A stretch of 19,980 bases of DNA from Bacteroidales bacterium (GTDB taxonomy: Bacteria; Bacteroidota; Bacteroidia; Bacteroidales; UBA12481), in the NCBI GenBank assembly GCA_021160155.1, contig JAGHDB010000222.1, positions 1-19,980 on the forward strand, read 5' to 3'. The position numbers and the translations under genes were made by a program. The notes beneath the pieces are model-generated. The model was not told the origin of the DNA, ran no database searches, and was given only the letters and a program-made list of their open reading frames with translations. Positions 7,465 through 14,045 of the stretch are shown in pieces; position 1 is the first letter of the stretch, and the number at the start of each line of letters is the position of its first letter.

Positions 7465-9022
7465 CACAAAAAGTAAAAAAAGAATAAAAGAATGCGAAAA
7501 ATGCCACACCCGCCTGTGTTTCAAGTGTATCTTCATTTAACATGGATAGCAGTACCGTCAGGATAAACATTAAAAAGAAATAAGTGGAGAACCGCTGTTC
7601 CAACACCGCCGGATAAATAACCGAAAACAGAAACAGCAGAAAACCCACTCCGCCGAAGGTAATTGCAAAGGTCAGAAACTGATTATGCGTCCGCAGTTGC
7701 CATTGCGGTTCTAACCGGGTTTTGATCTCCTTATACTTATCCTTAAATGCCTGGGCCACGTCACCCGTTCCCACACCGATCAGCGGGTGATCCATAAAAA
7801 TCAACCAGCCGGTTCTGAGATATTCTAACCGTTGCGTTACAGAGTGACCACTAGGATTTCCCCCTTTTCGATAATTGTCGATCTCCCAAATTAATTCGTA
7901 AATCCTGTTACTGAACCGGTTTTTATTCCGGTACCTGCAATTGGCATATCCCGATTCGATCAATCGGATATCCGTTGAATCCAGGCGGTTTACTCCCACA
8001 GAATCTTTCCGGTATCCCTTTGAAGTCAGATAACGGCGAAGTGTGTAACGGATCTCCTGACCCAGTGAATCAGTTCCTTTATAATTAATTTTACTGATTC
8101 TGTTCCATGAGCGGCGCATTTCAGGTTCACAAATGTACAACCCGACAAAATGTCCGTTTTCAAGTTTTGTATTGGTTGTGTCATTCCAATAGGGATTTCC
8201 GTTTACAGTCTGATGATCCAAATGGCTGAGATCGTCCCTGACCGTATAAAACTGATCAACCTGATTACTCAGGTAGAGTAAAATCAACAGGGGTACCATG
8301 GATATCCCAACGAACAAAAACCACCGGGTCATCAGATCTTTCTGTTTGCGGGTCCAGCGAATCGCTAAAACCAATCCTCCCAACACCAAAACTACCAGTC
8401 CGGTTAACGATTCAAGCAATAGAAGAAAGCCGGTCAAAAAAGTGGCAGTTCCTACCAATAACACCCTGAAAGAAGTCTTTACACCGGGAATAAAAGCATA
8501 ATAAAAAAGGATAAATACGGCCAGATCAATCATCAGAGCAAATCGAATATGGGAAATAAAAACACTGATTTCCCTGAAATTTGAAATGTGATAAGGTACA
8601 ACTCCTGAAAGCACCAACAATCCAACCGCCACAGAAGTCAATACGGCAACGACAAATCCTCCCAGAAGGATTTTTTTCTCCCGTTCATTAACGGGATCAA
8701 TGGTCCCCAGGATTACGGGTAGTATCAACAGGGGAAGTTTAATTTTCAAATCATGCCATGCATAGGACCAGTCCCGCGTATAGATCAATCCGGCCAAATG
8801 CATGATAAATAACAAGCAAAAGATCAAAATGGCAGGCCGCTCCCTGAAACGCAACCATTTTTCTTTGAATCTCGCCTCTGTCAACCAGGTGAGCAACAAC
8901 AAGATCTGAGAAGCGCTGGCCACATATTTTGACAGGGGTAATCCCACCAGAATAGCAAGCATAAACAGCAGGTATGCCCGGCGAAAAGTAAAAATCCCTG
9001 ATACAGAAGCAGACCGTTTCAT
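7451..9022 (-). CDS. O-antigen ligase/Wzy-like polytopic membrane protein
   Basis: Polytopic inner-membrane protein of 523 residues with about 11-12 hydrophobic segments (for example 13-30, 64-81, 118-140, 152-178, 187-222, 234-251, 449-472, 481-497, 502-518). A long hydrophilic loop spans about 252-445. Near the loop end are HPLIGVGTGDV (412-422) and RTHNQFLTF (444-452), with the conserved His446. These are hallmarks of the O-antigen ligase/Wzy_C superfamily, which joins or polymerises undecaprenyl-linked glycans at the periplasmic face. No glycosyltransferases are adjacent, so the substrate is unknown; ligase versus polymerase cannot be decided. First gene of the minus-strand operon, overlapping guaD by 14 bases. 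The ATG at 9020-9022 gives a basic N-terminus before TM1. Confidence 0.85.
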   Translation of the reverse strand: MKRSASVSGIFTFRRAYLLFMLAILVGLPLSKYVASASQILLLLTWLTEARFKEKWLRFRERPAILIFCLLFIMHLAGLIYTRDWSYAWHDLKIKLPLLILPVILGTIDPVNEREKKILLGGFVVAVLTSVAVGLLVLSGVVPYHISNFREISVFISHIRFALMIDLAVFILFYYAFIPGVKTSFRVLLVGTATFLTGFLLLLESLTGLVVLVLGGLVLAIRWTRKQKDLMTRWFLFVGISMVPLLILLYLSNQVDQFYTVRDDLSHLDHQTVNGNPYWNDTTNTKLENGHFVGLYICEPEMRRSWNRISKINYKGTDSLGQEIRYTLRRYLTSKGYRKDSVGVNRLDSTDIRLIESGYANCRYRNKNRFSNRIYELIWEIDNYRKGGNPSGHSVTQRLEYLRTGWLIFMDHPLIGVGTGDVAQAFKDKYKEIKTRLEPQWQLRTHNQFLTFAITFGGVGFLLFLFSVIYPAVLEQRFSTYFFLMFILTVLLSMLNEDTLETQAGVAFFAFFYSFFTFCDGTE

Positions 9023-9131
9023 TTAATAATTCAGTAAAAATAGGTTTTCCACACGTCTGATTTAATAAGTTGTCCGATTTTAATCCTGCAAATTAGGAGA
9101 AATCAGGTTTTTTTGTATAAAACTATTGAAA

Positions 9132-10055
9132 ATGATATCTGTGGGTATCATGGCCCGGGAACAAAAATGGGCCAGAACTCTTGAGCATCTGATCCGGGAG
9201 GATGATTTCAGTATATCCGGATGGATCAATCCTGTGGCACAGGCTCAAAGTGACATCGATCAGCTCATAGATCGATCTTCCCTGATCTGGATCCCTGAAA
9301 AACTGAACGGAGATATGACGGAGGCGGTTCAGGTATTGCGTAAATCCAAACATTTATTACTCGGGTTTCCGGTAGTTGATTTTGTAGAAGAAGCTTTCCA
9401 TCTTTTAAAACTGACCCGCGAAGCTGAAGTGAAGGTACAAGTCGGCCATCAGGAACGGTATCTGCCGGCGATCCGAAGCATCATTCCTTTTCTCGACCAT
9501 CCCCAGGCGGTTTATGTCAAACACTATACCACACTTTCGGGGATCACTGAAACACCCCCGTGGTTTTTGCAGGAGATGGTGTCTGATCTCGGATTGATCC
9601 TTCCGATTTTGCAAGGCCCTGAAAAGAGGGTGAAGGTTCACGTCTCCCTCTCACGCAATCATCTGCCTGTAACCATTGACATCCGGATTGAATTTCACAG
9701 CGGAGCATTAGCAAAATTACAATACCGGCCCATGACTGAAAAGCCCAAACGGACTATTGAAGTCATCCAGCCGGATGACATAATTGAGATCGACCTGATA
9801 TCAGAAACCAGTGTGCGTCAAAAGTTACCACTCGAATCCGGCGACCGTCTACCCCGTGAAATTCTCTGGGAACCTCCCGGGAACCGCTCTGTTGGTTCAT
9901 TGAATAATTCACTCCATTTTGATGACCAGATCACACAATGTATCTCTTTTTTACAAGCCTTAAAAAAAGATCATCAACCGGTTTTCCCGCTCGAAGAGGG
10001 ATTTCATGCGCTGGAAATTGCCCGCCAGATCCAATCACAGATTATATCCTATTGA
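9132..10055 (+). CDS. Degenerate Gfo/Idh/MocA-fold oxidoreductase-like protein
   Basis: A 307-residue protein with the layout of Gfo/Idh/MocA sugar dehydrogenases: an N-terminal Rossmann-like part (about 1-115, including VGHQERYLPA at 104-113) and a C-terminal beta-sheet domain closing with EEGFHALEIARQIQSQI. The usual functional residues are missing. The GxGxxG/A turn is replaced by GIMAREQK (5-12), the EKP catalytic lysine motif by GFP (79-81), and the DxGxH histidine by isoleucine in SDLGLILPI (151-159). It is therefore probably not an active NAD(P) dehydrogenase; a binding or structural role is possible. I use the ATG at 9132; a TTG two codons upstream is also in frame. No TAnnTTTG box was found in the 109 bases before it. 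Confidence 0.7.
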   Translation: MISVGIMAREQKWARTLEHLIREDDFSISGWINPVAQAQSDIDQLIDRSSLIWIPEKLNGDMTEAVQVLRKSKHLLLGFPVVDFVEEAFHLLKLTREAEVKVQVGHQERYLPAIRSIIPFLDHPQAVYVKHYTTLSGITETPPWFLQEMVSDLGLILPILQGPEKRVKVHVSLSRNHLPVTIDIRIEFHSGALAKLQYRPMTEKPKRTIEVIQPDDIIEIDLISETSVRQKLPLESGDRLPREILWEPPGNRSVGSLNNSLHFDDQITQCISFLQALKKDHQPVFPLEEGFHALEIARQIQSQIISY

Positions 10056-10074
10056 TTTTTTGTTATTGATACTC

Positions 10075-10104
10075 TTTGTCTGTTGAAAAATAATTGTATT
10101 TTTG
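10075..10104 (+). promoter_or_regulatory. Promoter of the rplM ribosomal-protein operon
   Basis: A -33 TTTG at 10075-10078 and an exact -7 TAnnTTTG box (TATTTTTG, 10097-10104) are separated by 18 bases. This is the best promoter in the window. Transcription should start near 10108-10111, leaving a leader of about 60 bases before rplM. Confidence 0.7.
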
Positions 10105-10108
10105 CACT

Positions 10109-10143
10109 CCAATTCGATGGACGTTTCTCATCAATTGGTTTTT
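10109..10143 (+). promoter_or_regulatory. Candidate 5' hairpin leader of rplM
   Basis: CCAATT (10109-10114) plus GATG (10116-10119) pairs with CATC (10129-10132) plus AATTGG (10133-10138), with one bulged C and a nine-base loop, followed by TTTTT (10139-10143). It begins at the predicted transcript start. It could be a 5' stability element, an L13-binding autoregulatory site or a weak attenuator. The pairing is seen; the role is inferred. Confidence 0.45.
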
Positions 10144-10157
10144 AGGGATTTAATCAA

Positions 10158-10184
10158 ATGATCGGAATATTGTGGATAACTTAA
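10158..10184 (+). other. 8-codon upstream mini-ORF overlapping the rplM start
   Basis: ATG at 10158 opens an 8-residue frame (MIGILWIT) that stops at TAA 10182-10184, thirteen bases into rplM in another frame. It is the nearest ATG to the rplM GTG and could couple or dampen its translation. It is short enough to be chance. Confidence 0.22.
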
Positions 10185-10627
10185 GTTACAAAACCATTTC
10201 GGCTAACCAGTCAACGGTAAAAAAAGAGTGGATCATTATTGATGCCACCAATGAAGTACTTGGCCGTTTATCTTCAGCGATTGCCATGATTTTACGTGGT
10301 AAGCACAAGCCTGATTTTACCCCCCATGTGGATTGTGGTGATAATGTAATAGTAATCAACGCTGAAAAAGTCAGGCTGACCGGCTCCAAAATGACTGACC
10401 GGGTACATTTCTCACATACCGGGTATCCCGGAGGCCAGCGTAAAACCACTCCGGAGCAGATGTTTAAAAAGAACCCGACACGGTTGGTTGAAACCGCTGT
10501 TCGTGGAATGCTGCCTAAAAATCGACTGGGCAGACAACTTTTTCATAATTTACACGTGTACACCGGCACCGAGCATCCTCATACCGGTCAAAAACCCAAA
10601 ACCATAGATCTCAGCAGTATTAAATAA
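10172..10627 (+). CDS. rplM: 50S ribosomal protein L13 (uL13)
   Basis: Early-assembling large-subunit protein, 151 residues. Visible are the conserved VLGRLSSAIAMILRGKHKP, TPHVDCGDNVIVINAEKV, the SHTGYPGG motif, ETAVRGMLPKN, and the terminal VYTGTEHPHTGQKP. The start is GTG at 10172, giving MDNLSYKT, the N-terminus I expect in Bacteroidota; no in-frame ATG fits better. First gene of the operon, one base before rpsI. Behind it lie a strong promoter and a candidate hairpin leader, so autoregulation by L13 is possible. Confidence 0.96.
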   Translation: MDNLSYKTISANQSTVKKEWIIIDATNEVLGRLSSAIAMILRGKHKPDFTPHVDCGDNVIVINAEKVRLTGSKMTDRVHFSHTGYPGGQRKTTPEQMFKKNPTRLVETAVRGMLPKNRLGRQLFHNLHVYTGTEHPHTGQKPKTIDLSSIK

Positions 10628-10628
10628 T

Positions 10629-11015
10629 ATGGAAATTATTAACACCATCGGAAGAAGAAAAGCAGCCATTGCCAGAATCTATTTTAATGAAGGTAAAGGA
10701 CAGATCACCATTAACAAAAAAGAGTTAAAAGAGTATTTCCCGCTGGATCAGCTTCAGTATATCGTCTTACAGCCACTGAATGTACTTGATGCTTCGGCAA
10801 AATATGATATCCGCGTGAATCTCACAGGAGGTGGAATAAAAGGGCAGGCAGAAGCACTTCGACTGGCTATTGCCCGTGCCCTGGTAAAAGTGGATCCTGA
10901 AAATAAAAAAATACTTCGTACCAATGGTTTCCTGACCCGCGACTCGAGAGTTGTGGAACGGAAGAAACCCGGTCGCCCCGGAGCACGAAAGCGTTTCCAG
11001 TTCTCCAAACGATAA
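10629..11015 (+). CDS. rpsI: 30S ribosomal protein S9 (uS9)
   Basis: Small-subunit protein of 128 residues whose C-terminal tail reaches toward the P site. It has the N-terminal GRRKAAIARIY, the LTGGGIKGQAEALRLAIARAL segment, LTRDSRVVERKKPGRPGARK and the hallmark C-terminus FSKR. It starts one base after the rplM stop, consistent with translational coupling. The next gene, rpsB, is 103 bases away with no clear promoter, so it is probably served by read-through. Confidence 0.97.
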   Translation: MEIINTIGRRKAAIARIYFNEGKGQITINKKELKEYFPLDQLQYIVLQPLNVLDASAKYDIRVNLTGGGIKGQAEALRLAIARALVKVDPENKKILRTNGFLTRDSRVVERKKPGRPGARKRFQFSKR

Positions 11016-11086
11016 ACCGGTTCATCACGAAGTTAGTTTAGTATCTAAACCAGACCGGATTTCATTCATTGGACTACCGGCCGGTT
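11015..11086 (+). promoter_or_regulatory. Candidate structured region upstream of rpsB
   Basis: In the 103-base rpsI-rpsB gap, AACCGG (11015-11020) can pair with CCGGTT (11081-11086). This would enclose a perfect GTTTAG-TAT-CTAAAC hairpin (11036-11050). ACCGGCCGGT (11076-11085) is also self-complementary. No T run follows, so it is not a terminator. An S2-responsive leader is a possibility only. Confidence 0.3.
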
Positions 11087-11118
11087 GTTAAATCAGAAGG
11101 TAAACTAAAAACAATCTT

Positions 11119-11901
11119 ATGCCAAGAACAACTTTCGAAGAACTTCTCGATGCCGGGGTCCATTTTGGTCACCTGACAAGAAAATGGAACCCCAATATGG
11201 CTCCCTATATCTTTATGGAAAAGAATGGGATCCATATCATCGATCTGCACAAAACTTTGGCCCAAATTGATGATGCCGCCGAAGCATTGAAACGAATTGC
11301 CAAATCCGGACGGAAAATCCTTTTTGTAGCCACTAAAAAACAGGCCAAAGAGATCGTCGCCGAACGGGTGAAGCAAACCGGAATGCCCTATGTAACCGAG
11401 CGCTGGTCAGGAGGGATGTTAACCAATTTCCCCACTGTCCGCAAGGCAGTGAAAAAAATGAATACCATTGACCGGATGGCTACCGACGGCACTTTTGACC
11501 ACATGTCAAAACGTGAACGGTTACAAGTCTCCCGCCAACGGGCGAAACTTGAAAAATTACTGGGCAGCATCAAAGACCTCACCCGGCTCCCGGCAGCTCT
11601 TTTCGTAGTGGATATCTCAAAAGAATATATCGCTGTAAGAGAAGCCATTAAACTGAATATTCCTGTCTTCGGACTGGTAGACACCAATTCGGATCCCGAA
11701 CTGATCGATTTTGTGATCCCGGGAAACGATGATGCCTCCAAATCAATAGCGCTGATTATCGATATCGTATGTCGCGCCATCGAAGAAGGCCTCAGTGAAA
11801 GAAAAGCCGAAAAAGAAAAAGAAGCTGCCACGGCTAAAAATAAAACCGAAAAGGCAGAACCTTCTGAAAAAACCGAATCAACAAAATCAGACAATAAATA
11901 A
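11119..11901 (+). CDS. rpsB: 30S ribosomal protein S2 (uS2)
   Basis: Small-subunit protein of 260 residues. Motifs are [19 protein letters not shown] (9-27), [18 protein letters not shown], the [12 protein letters not shown] region, and [19 protein letters not shown]. After about residue 230 comes a low-complexity tail rich in Lys, Glu, Thr and Ala. The tail is probably disordered and goes beyond the conserved fold. The stop is four bases before the tsf ATG. Co-transcription with rplM-rpsI upstream and tsf-pyrH-frr downstream is likely. Confidence 0.96.
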   Translation: MPRTTFEELLDAGVHFGHLTRKWNPNMAPYIFMEKNGIHIIDLHKTLAQIDDAAEALKRIAKSGRKILFVATKKQAKEIVAERVKQTGMPYVTERWSGGMLTNFPTVRKAVKKMNTIDRMATDGTFDHMSKRERLQVSRQRAKLEKLLGSIKDLTRLPAALFVVDISKEYIAVREAIKLNIPVFGLVDTNSDPELIDFVIPGNDDASKSIALIIDIVCRAIEEGLSERKAEKEKEAATAKNKTEKAEPSEKTESTKSDNK

Positions 11902-11905
11902 AACC

Positions 11906-12736
11906 ATGGCTGAAATAAAAGCATCAGATGTAGCCAAACTTCGTAAAATGACCGGTGCCGGTATGATGGATTGCAAACAGGCCCTTTCAGAAACCAACGG
12001 AGATTTTGACCAGGCAATTGATATCCTCAGAAAAAAAGGTCAGAAAATAGCCAGTAAAAGAGCCGGACGCGAAGCTTCCGAAGGAGTGGTCATTGCTAAA
12101 ACCAACCCGGATCACACTTTCGGTATCCTGTTGGTACTGAATTGTGAAACCGATTTTGTGGCAAAAAATGAAGACTTTATCCAAAAAGCACATGAAGTAG
12201 CCGACCTGGCAATTCAAAAACAATGCAAGGACCTGCAGTCATTGAAAGAATTATCCATCCATGAAGACACGGTGGATAATGGAATCATCAATCTGGCCGG
12301 TATTACCGGAGAAAAAGTCGAACTCTCCTACTTTGCCAGCCTTGAATCGCCTTTTGTGGTAGCCTATATTCACCCGGGAAACCGTCTGGCAACCCTGGTA
12401 AGTTTTAATAAAAAAGCGGACGACCTTCAGGTTGGCAAAGACGTAGCCATGCAGGTTGCCGCCATGAACCCTATCGCGGTAGATAAAGACCGTGTGCCAC
12501 AGGAAATAATCGACAAAGAACTTGAAATCGGCCGTGAACAGGCTATTGCCGAAGGCAAACCCGAGCAAATCATCGATAAAATTGCACAGGGAAAACTGGG
12601 AAAATACTTCAAAGAAAATACGCTTCTGAATCAGGACTTCATTAAAGACCATAAGATTCAGGTAAAAGAATATTTGGCTCATCATGACAAGGAGCTCACG
12701 GTTAATGATTTCTATCGTTTTACCTTGAATGTCTAA
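11906..12736 (+). CDS. tsf: Translation elongation factor Ts
   Basis: Guanine-nucleotide exchange factor for EF-Tu, 276 residues. The N-terminal UBA-like domain includes VAKLRKMTGAGMMDCKQAL (9-27). The core contains the conserved LNCETDFVAKNEDF (EF-Tu contact), then VAMQVAAMNP and the C-terminal VKEYLAHHDKEL region. The ATG at 11906 gives the family N-terminus (MAEIKASDVAKL). The frame is open a further 37 codons upstream, but that segment is lysine-rich and lies in another frame of the rpsB tail, so it is not counted. Its stop overlaps the pyrH start by eight bases. Confidence 0.95.
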   Translation: MAEIKASDVAKLRKMTGAGMMDCKQALSETNGDFDQAIDILRKKGQKIASKRAGREASEGVVIAKTNPDHTFGILLVLNCETDFVAKNEDFIQKAHEVADLAIQKQCKDLQSLKELSIHEDTVDNGIINLAGITGEKVELSYFASLESPFVVAYIHPGNRLATLVSFNKKADDLQVGKDVAMQVAAMNPIAVDKDRVPQEIIDKELEIGREQAIAEGKPEQIIDKIAQGKLGKYFKENTLLNQDFIKDHKIQVKEYLAHHDKELTVNDFYRFTLNV

Positions 12737-13445
12737 GAGTAAATACCAACGTATCCTCCTTAAATTATCAGGAGAATCCCTGATGGGACAGGAATCCCAG
12801 GGGATTGATCCGTTGCAGTTGCACAATTATACCGAACAGATCATTGCGGCTCGCAATGCCGGTATCCAAATTGGTTTGGTCGTCGGCGGAGGCAATTTTT
12901 TCAGAGGAATATCCGGAGCCGGACAGGGAGTTGACCGGGTAAACGGAGATTATATGGGAATGCTGGCCACCGTTATTAACGGACTGGCATTGCAATCGGC
13001 TTTCAGAAAAGAAGGTATTCCGTGCAACCTCTACACCTCTATCCGGATGGAACCGGTAGGAGAGCTCTGGAACCGGCATAAAGTACTGGATGCCCTGAAC
13101 CAAAACCATATCTGTATTTTTACTTCCGGAACCGGTAATCCCTATTTTACCACCGACACCACTGCGGCCCTCCGGGCTTTGGAAATCGGAGCCGACGCTC
13201 TTTTGAAAGGCACCCGTGTTGACGGCGTCTATTCAGATGATCCGGAGAAAAATCCCGACGCAAAACAATTTACCGAAATCACCTTTAATGAGGTGATCCA
13301 AAGAGATCTGCGAGTGATGGATCAAACCGCTTTTACTTTATGTCGTGAAAATGATCTCAGGGTTATCGTCTTTAATATGAATCAAAAAGGTAACCTCCAA
13401 CGTTTAATTTCAGGTGACAATATTGGTACAATCATCACAAATTGA
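12729..13445 (+). CDS. pyrH: UMP kinase
   Basis: Bacterial-type UMP kinase (amino-acid-kinase fold, hexameric), which makes UDP from UMP for pyrimidine nucleotides. The 238 residues match the family. Motifs: LKLSGE (11-16), VVGGGNFFRG (51-60), DYMGMLATVING (74-85), TSGTGNPYFTTDT (132-144, UMP binding), and KGTRVDGVYSDDP (160-172). The start overlaps the tsf stop by eight bases. Placement between tsf and frr is a common bacterial arrangement. Confidence 0.96.
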   Translation: MSKSKYQRILLKLSGESLMGQESQGIDPLQLHNYTEQIIAARNAGIQIGLVVGGGNFFRGISGAGQGVDRVNGDYMGMLATVINGLALQSAFRKEGIPCNLYTSIRMEPVGELWNRHKVLDALNQNHICIFTSGTGNPYFTTDTTAALRALEIGADALLKGTRVDGVYSDDPEKNPDAKQFTEITFNEVIQRDLRVMDQTAFTLCRENDLRVIVFNMNQKGNLQRLISGDNIGTIITN

Positions 13446-13454
13446 ATACATTTG
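13423..13454 (+). promoter_or_regulatory. Candidate internal promoter for frr
   Basis: TACATTTG (13447-13454) matches TAnnTTTG exactly in the 36-base pyrH-frr gap. A TTG at 13423-13425 lies 21 bases upstream as a possible -33 element. It would give frr a short leader and transcription partly independent of the ribosomal operon. Confidence 0.4.
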
Positions 13455-13481
13455 TGTGGCTGAAACTAAAATGCACCCATT

Positions 13482-14045
13482 ATGAACGAAGAGGTTGAAC
13501 TGATTCTCGAAGATACTAAAGAAAAAATGCAGCGAACCCTCAGACACCTGGAGGGTGAACTGACCAAGATCCGGGCCGGGCGGGCTAACGTTCATATGCT
13601 GGACGGAATCACGGCAGATTACTACGGTACCCTGACCCCGATCAATCAAATCGCTAATATTAACACCCCGGATCCCAGAACCATTGCCATCCAGCCGTGG
13701 GAAAAAACCATGATCGAGTCGATTGAAAAAGCCATTTTGGCAGCTAATATCGGTCTGACCCCGATCAATAACGGGGATCTTATCCGGATTAATATCCCCA
13801 TACTAACTGAAGAACGCCGTAAAGAACTGGTCAGACAGGTGAAAAATGAAGGTGAAAACACCAAGGTAAGTATCCGCAATATCAGAAGAGATTCAAACGA
13901 CCACCTGAAAAAACTGATCAAACAAGGTCTTGCCGAAGATGCTGAAAAAAATGCAGAACAATCCGTGCAGAAACTGACCGATCAATATATTACTCAAATC
14001 GATCAGACTATTTCAGCGAAAGAAGAGGAAATTATGACTATTTAA
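13482..14045 (+). CDS. frr: Ribosome recycling factor
   Basis: Works with EF-G to split post-termination ribosomes. The 187 residues match the family length. It has the N-terminal long helix with LEGELTKIRAGRANVHMLDGI (RAGRA core about 31-35), the YYGTLTPINQIANI segment, a PWEK motif, and INIPILTEERRKELV, then a charged C-terminal helix. The ATG is 36 bases after pyrH, in a gap with a possible own promoter. The TAA shares TTAA with the stop of the convergent radical SAM gene, so there is no terminator between them. Confidence 0.97.
   Translation: MNEEVELILEDTKEKMQRTLRHLEGELTKIRAGRANVHMLDGITADYYGTLTPINQIANINTPDPRTIAIQPWEKTMIESIEKAILAANIGLTPINNGDLIRINIPILTEERRKELVRQVKNEGENTKVSIRNIRRDSNDHLKKLIKQGLAEDAEKNAEQSVQKLTDQYITQIDQTISAKEEEIMTI

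Noticed and set aside
7465..7536. 24-residue N-terminal extension of the guanine deaminase
   Set aside because: It lies inside the ligase-like gene, reads as an unconserved hydrophobic stretch, and the ATG at 7464 gives the family length.
9023..9131. Promoters in the ligase/Gfo-Idh divergent spacer
   Set aside because: No exact TAnnTTTG box was found on either strand; only AT-rich sequence and a T run near 9108-9114.
11036..11050. Intrinsic terminator after rpsI
   Set aside because: The GTTTAG/CTAAAC hairpin has no T run after it and the operon continues.
11795..11905. 37-residue lysine-rich extension of EF-Ts
   Set aside because: It is another frame of the rpsB tail; the ATG at 11906 gives the conserved N-terminus.
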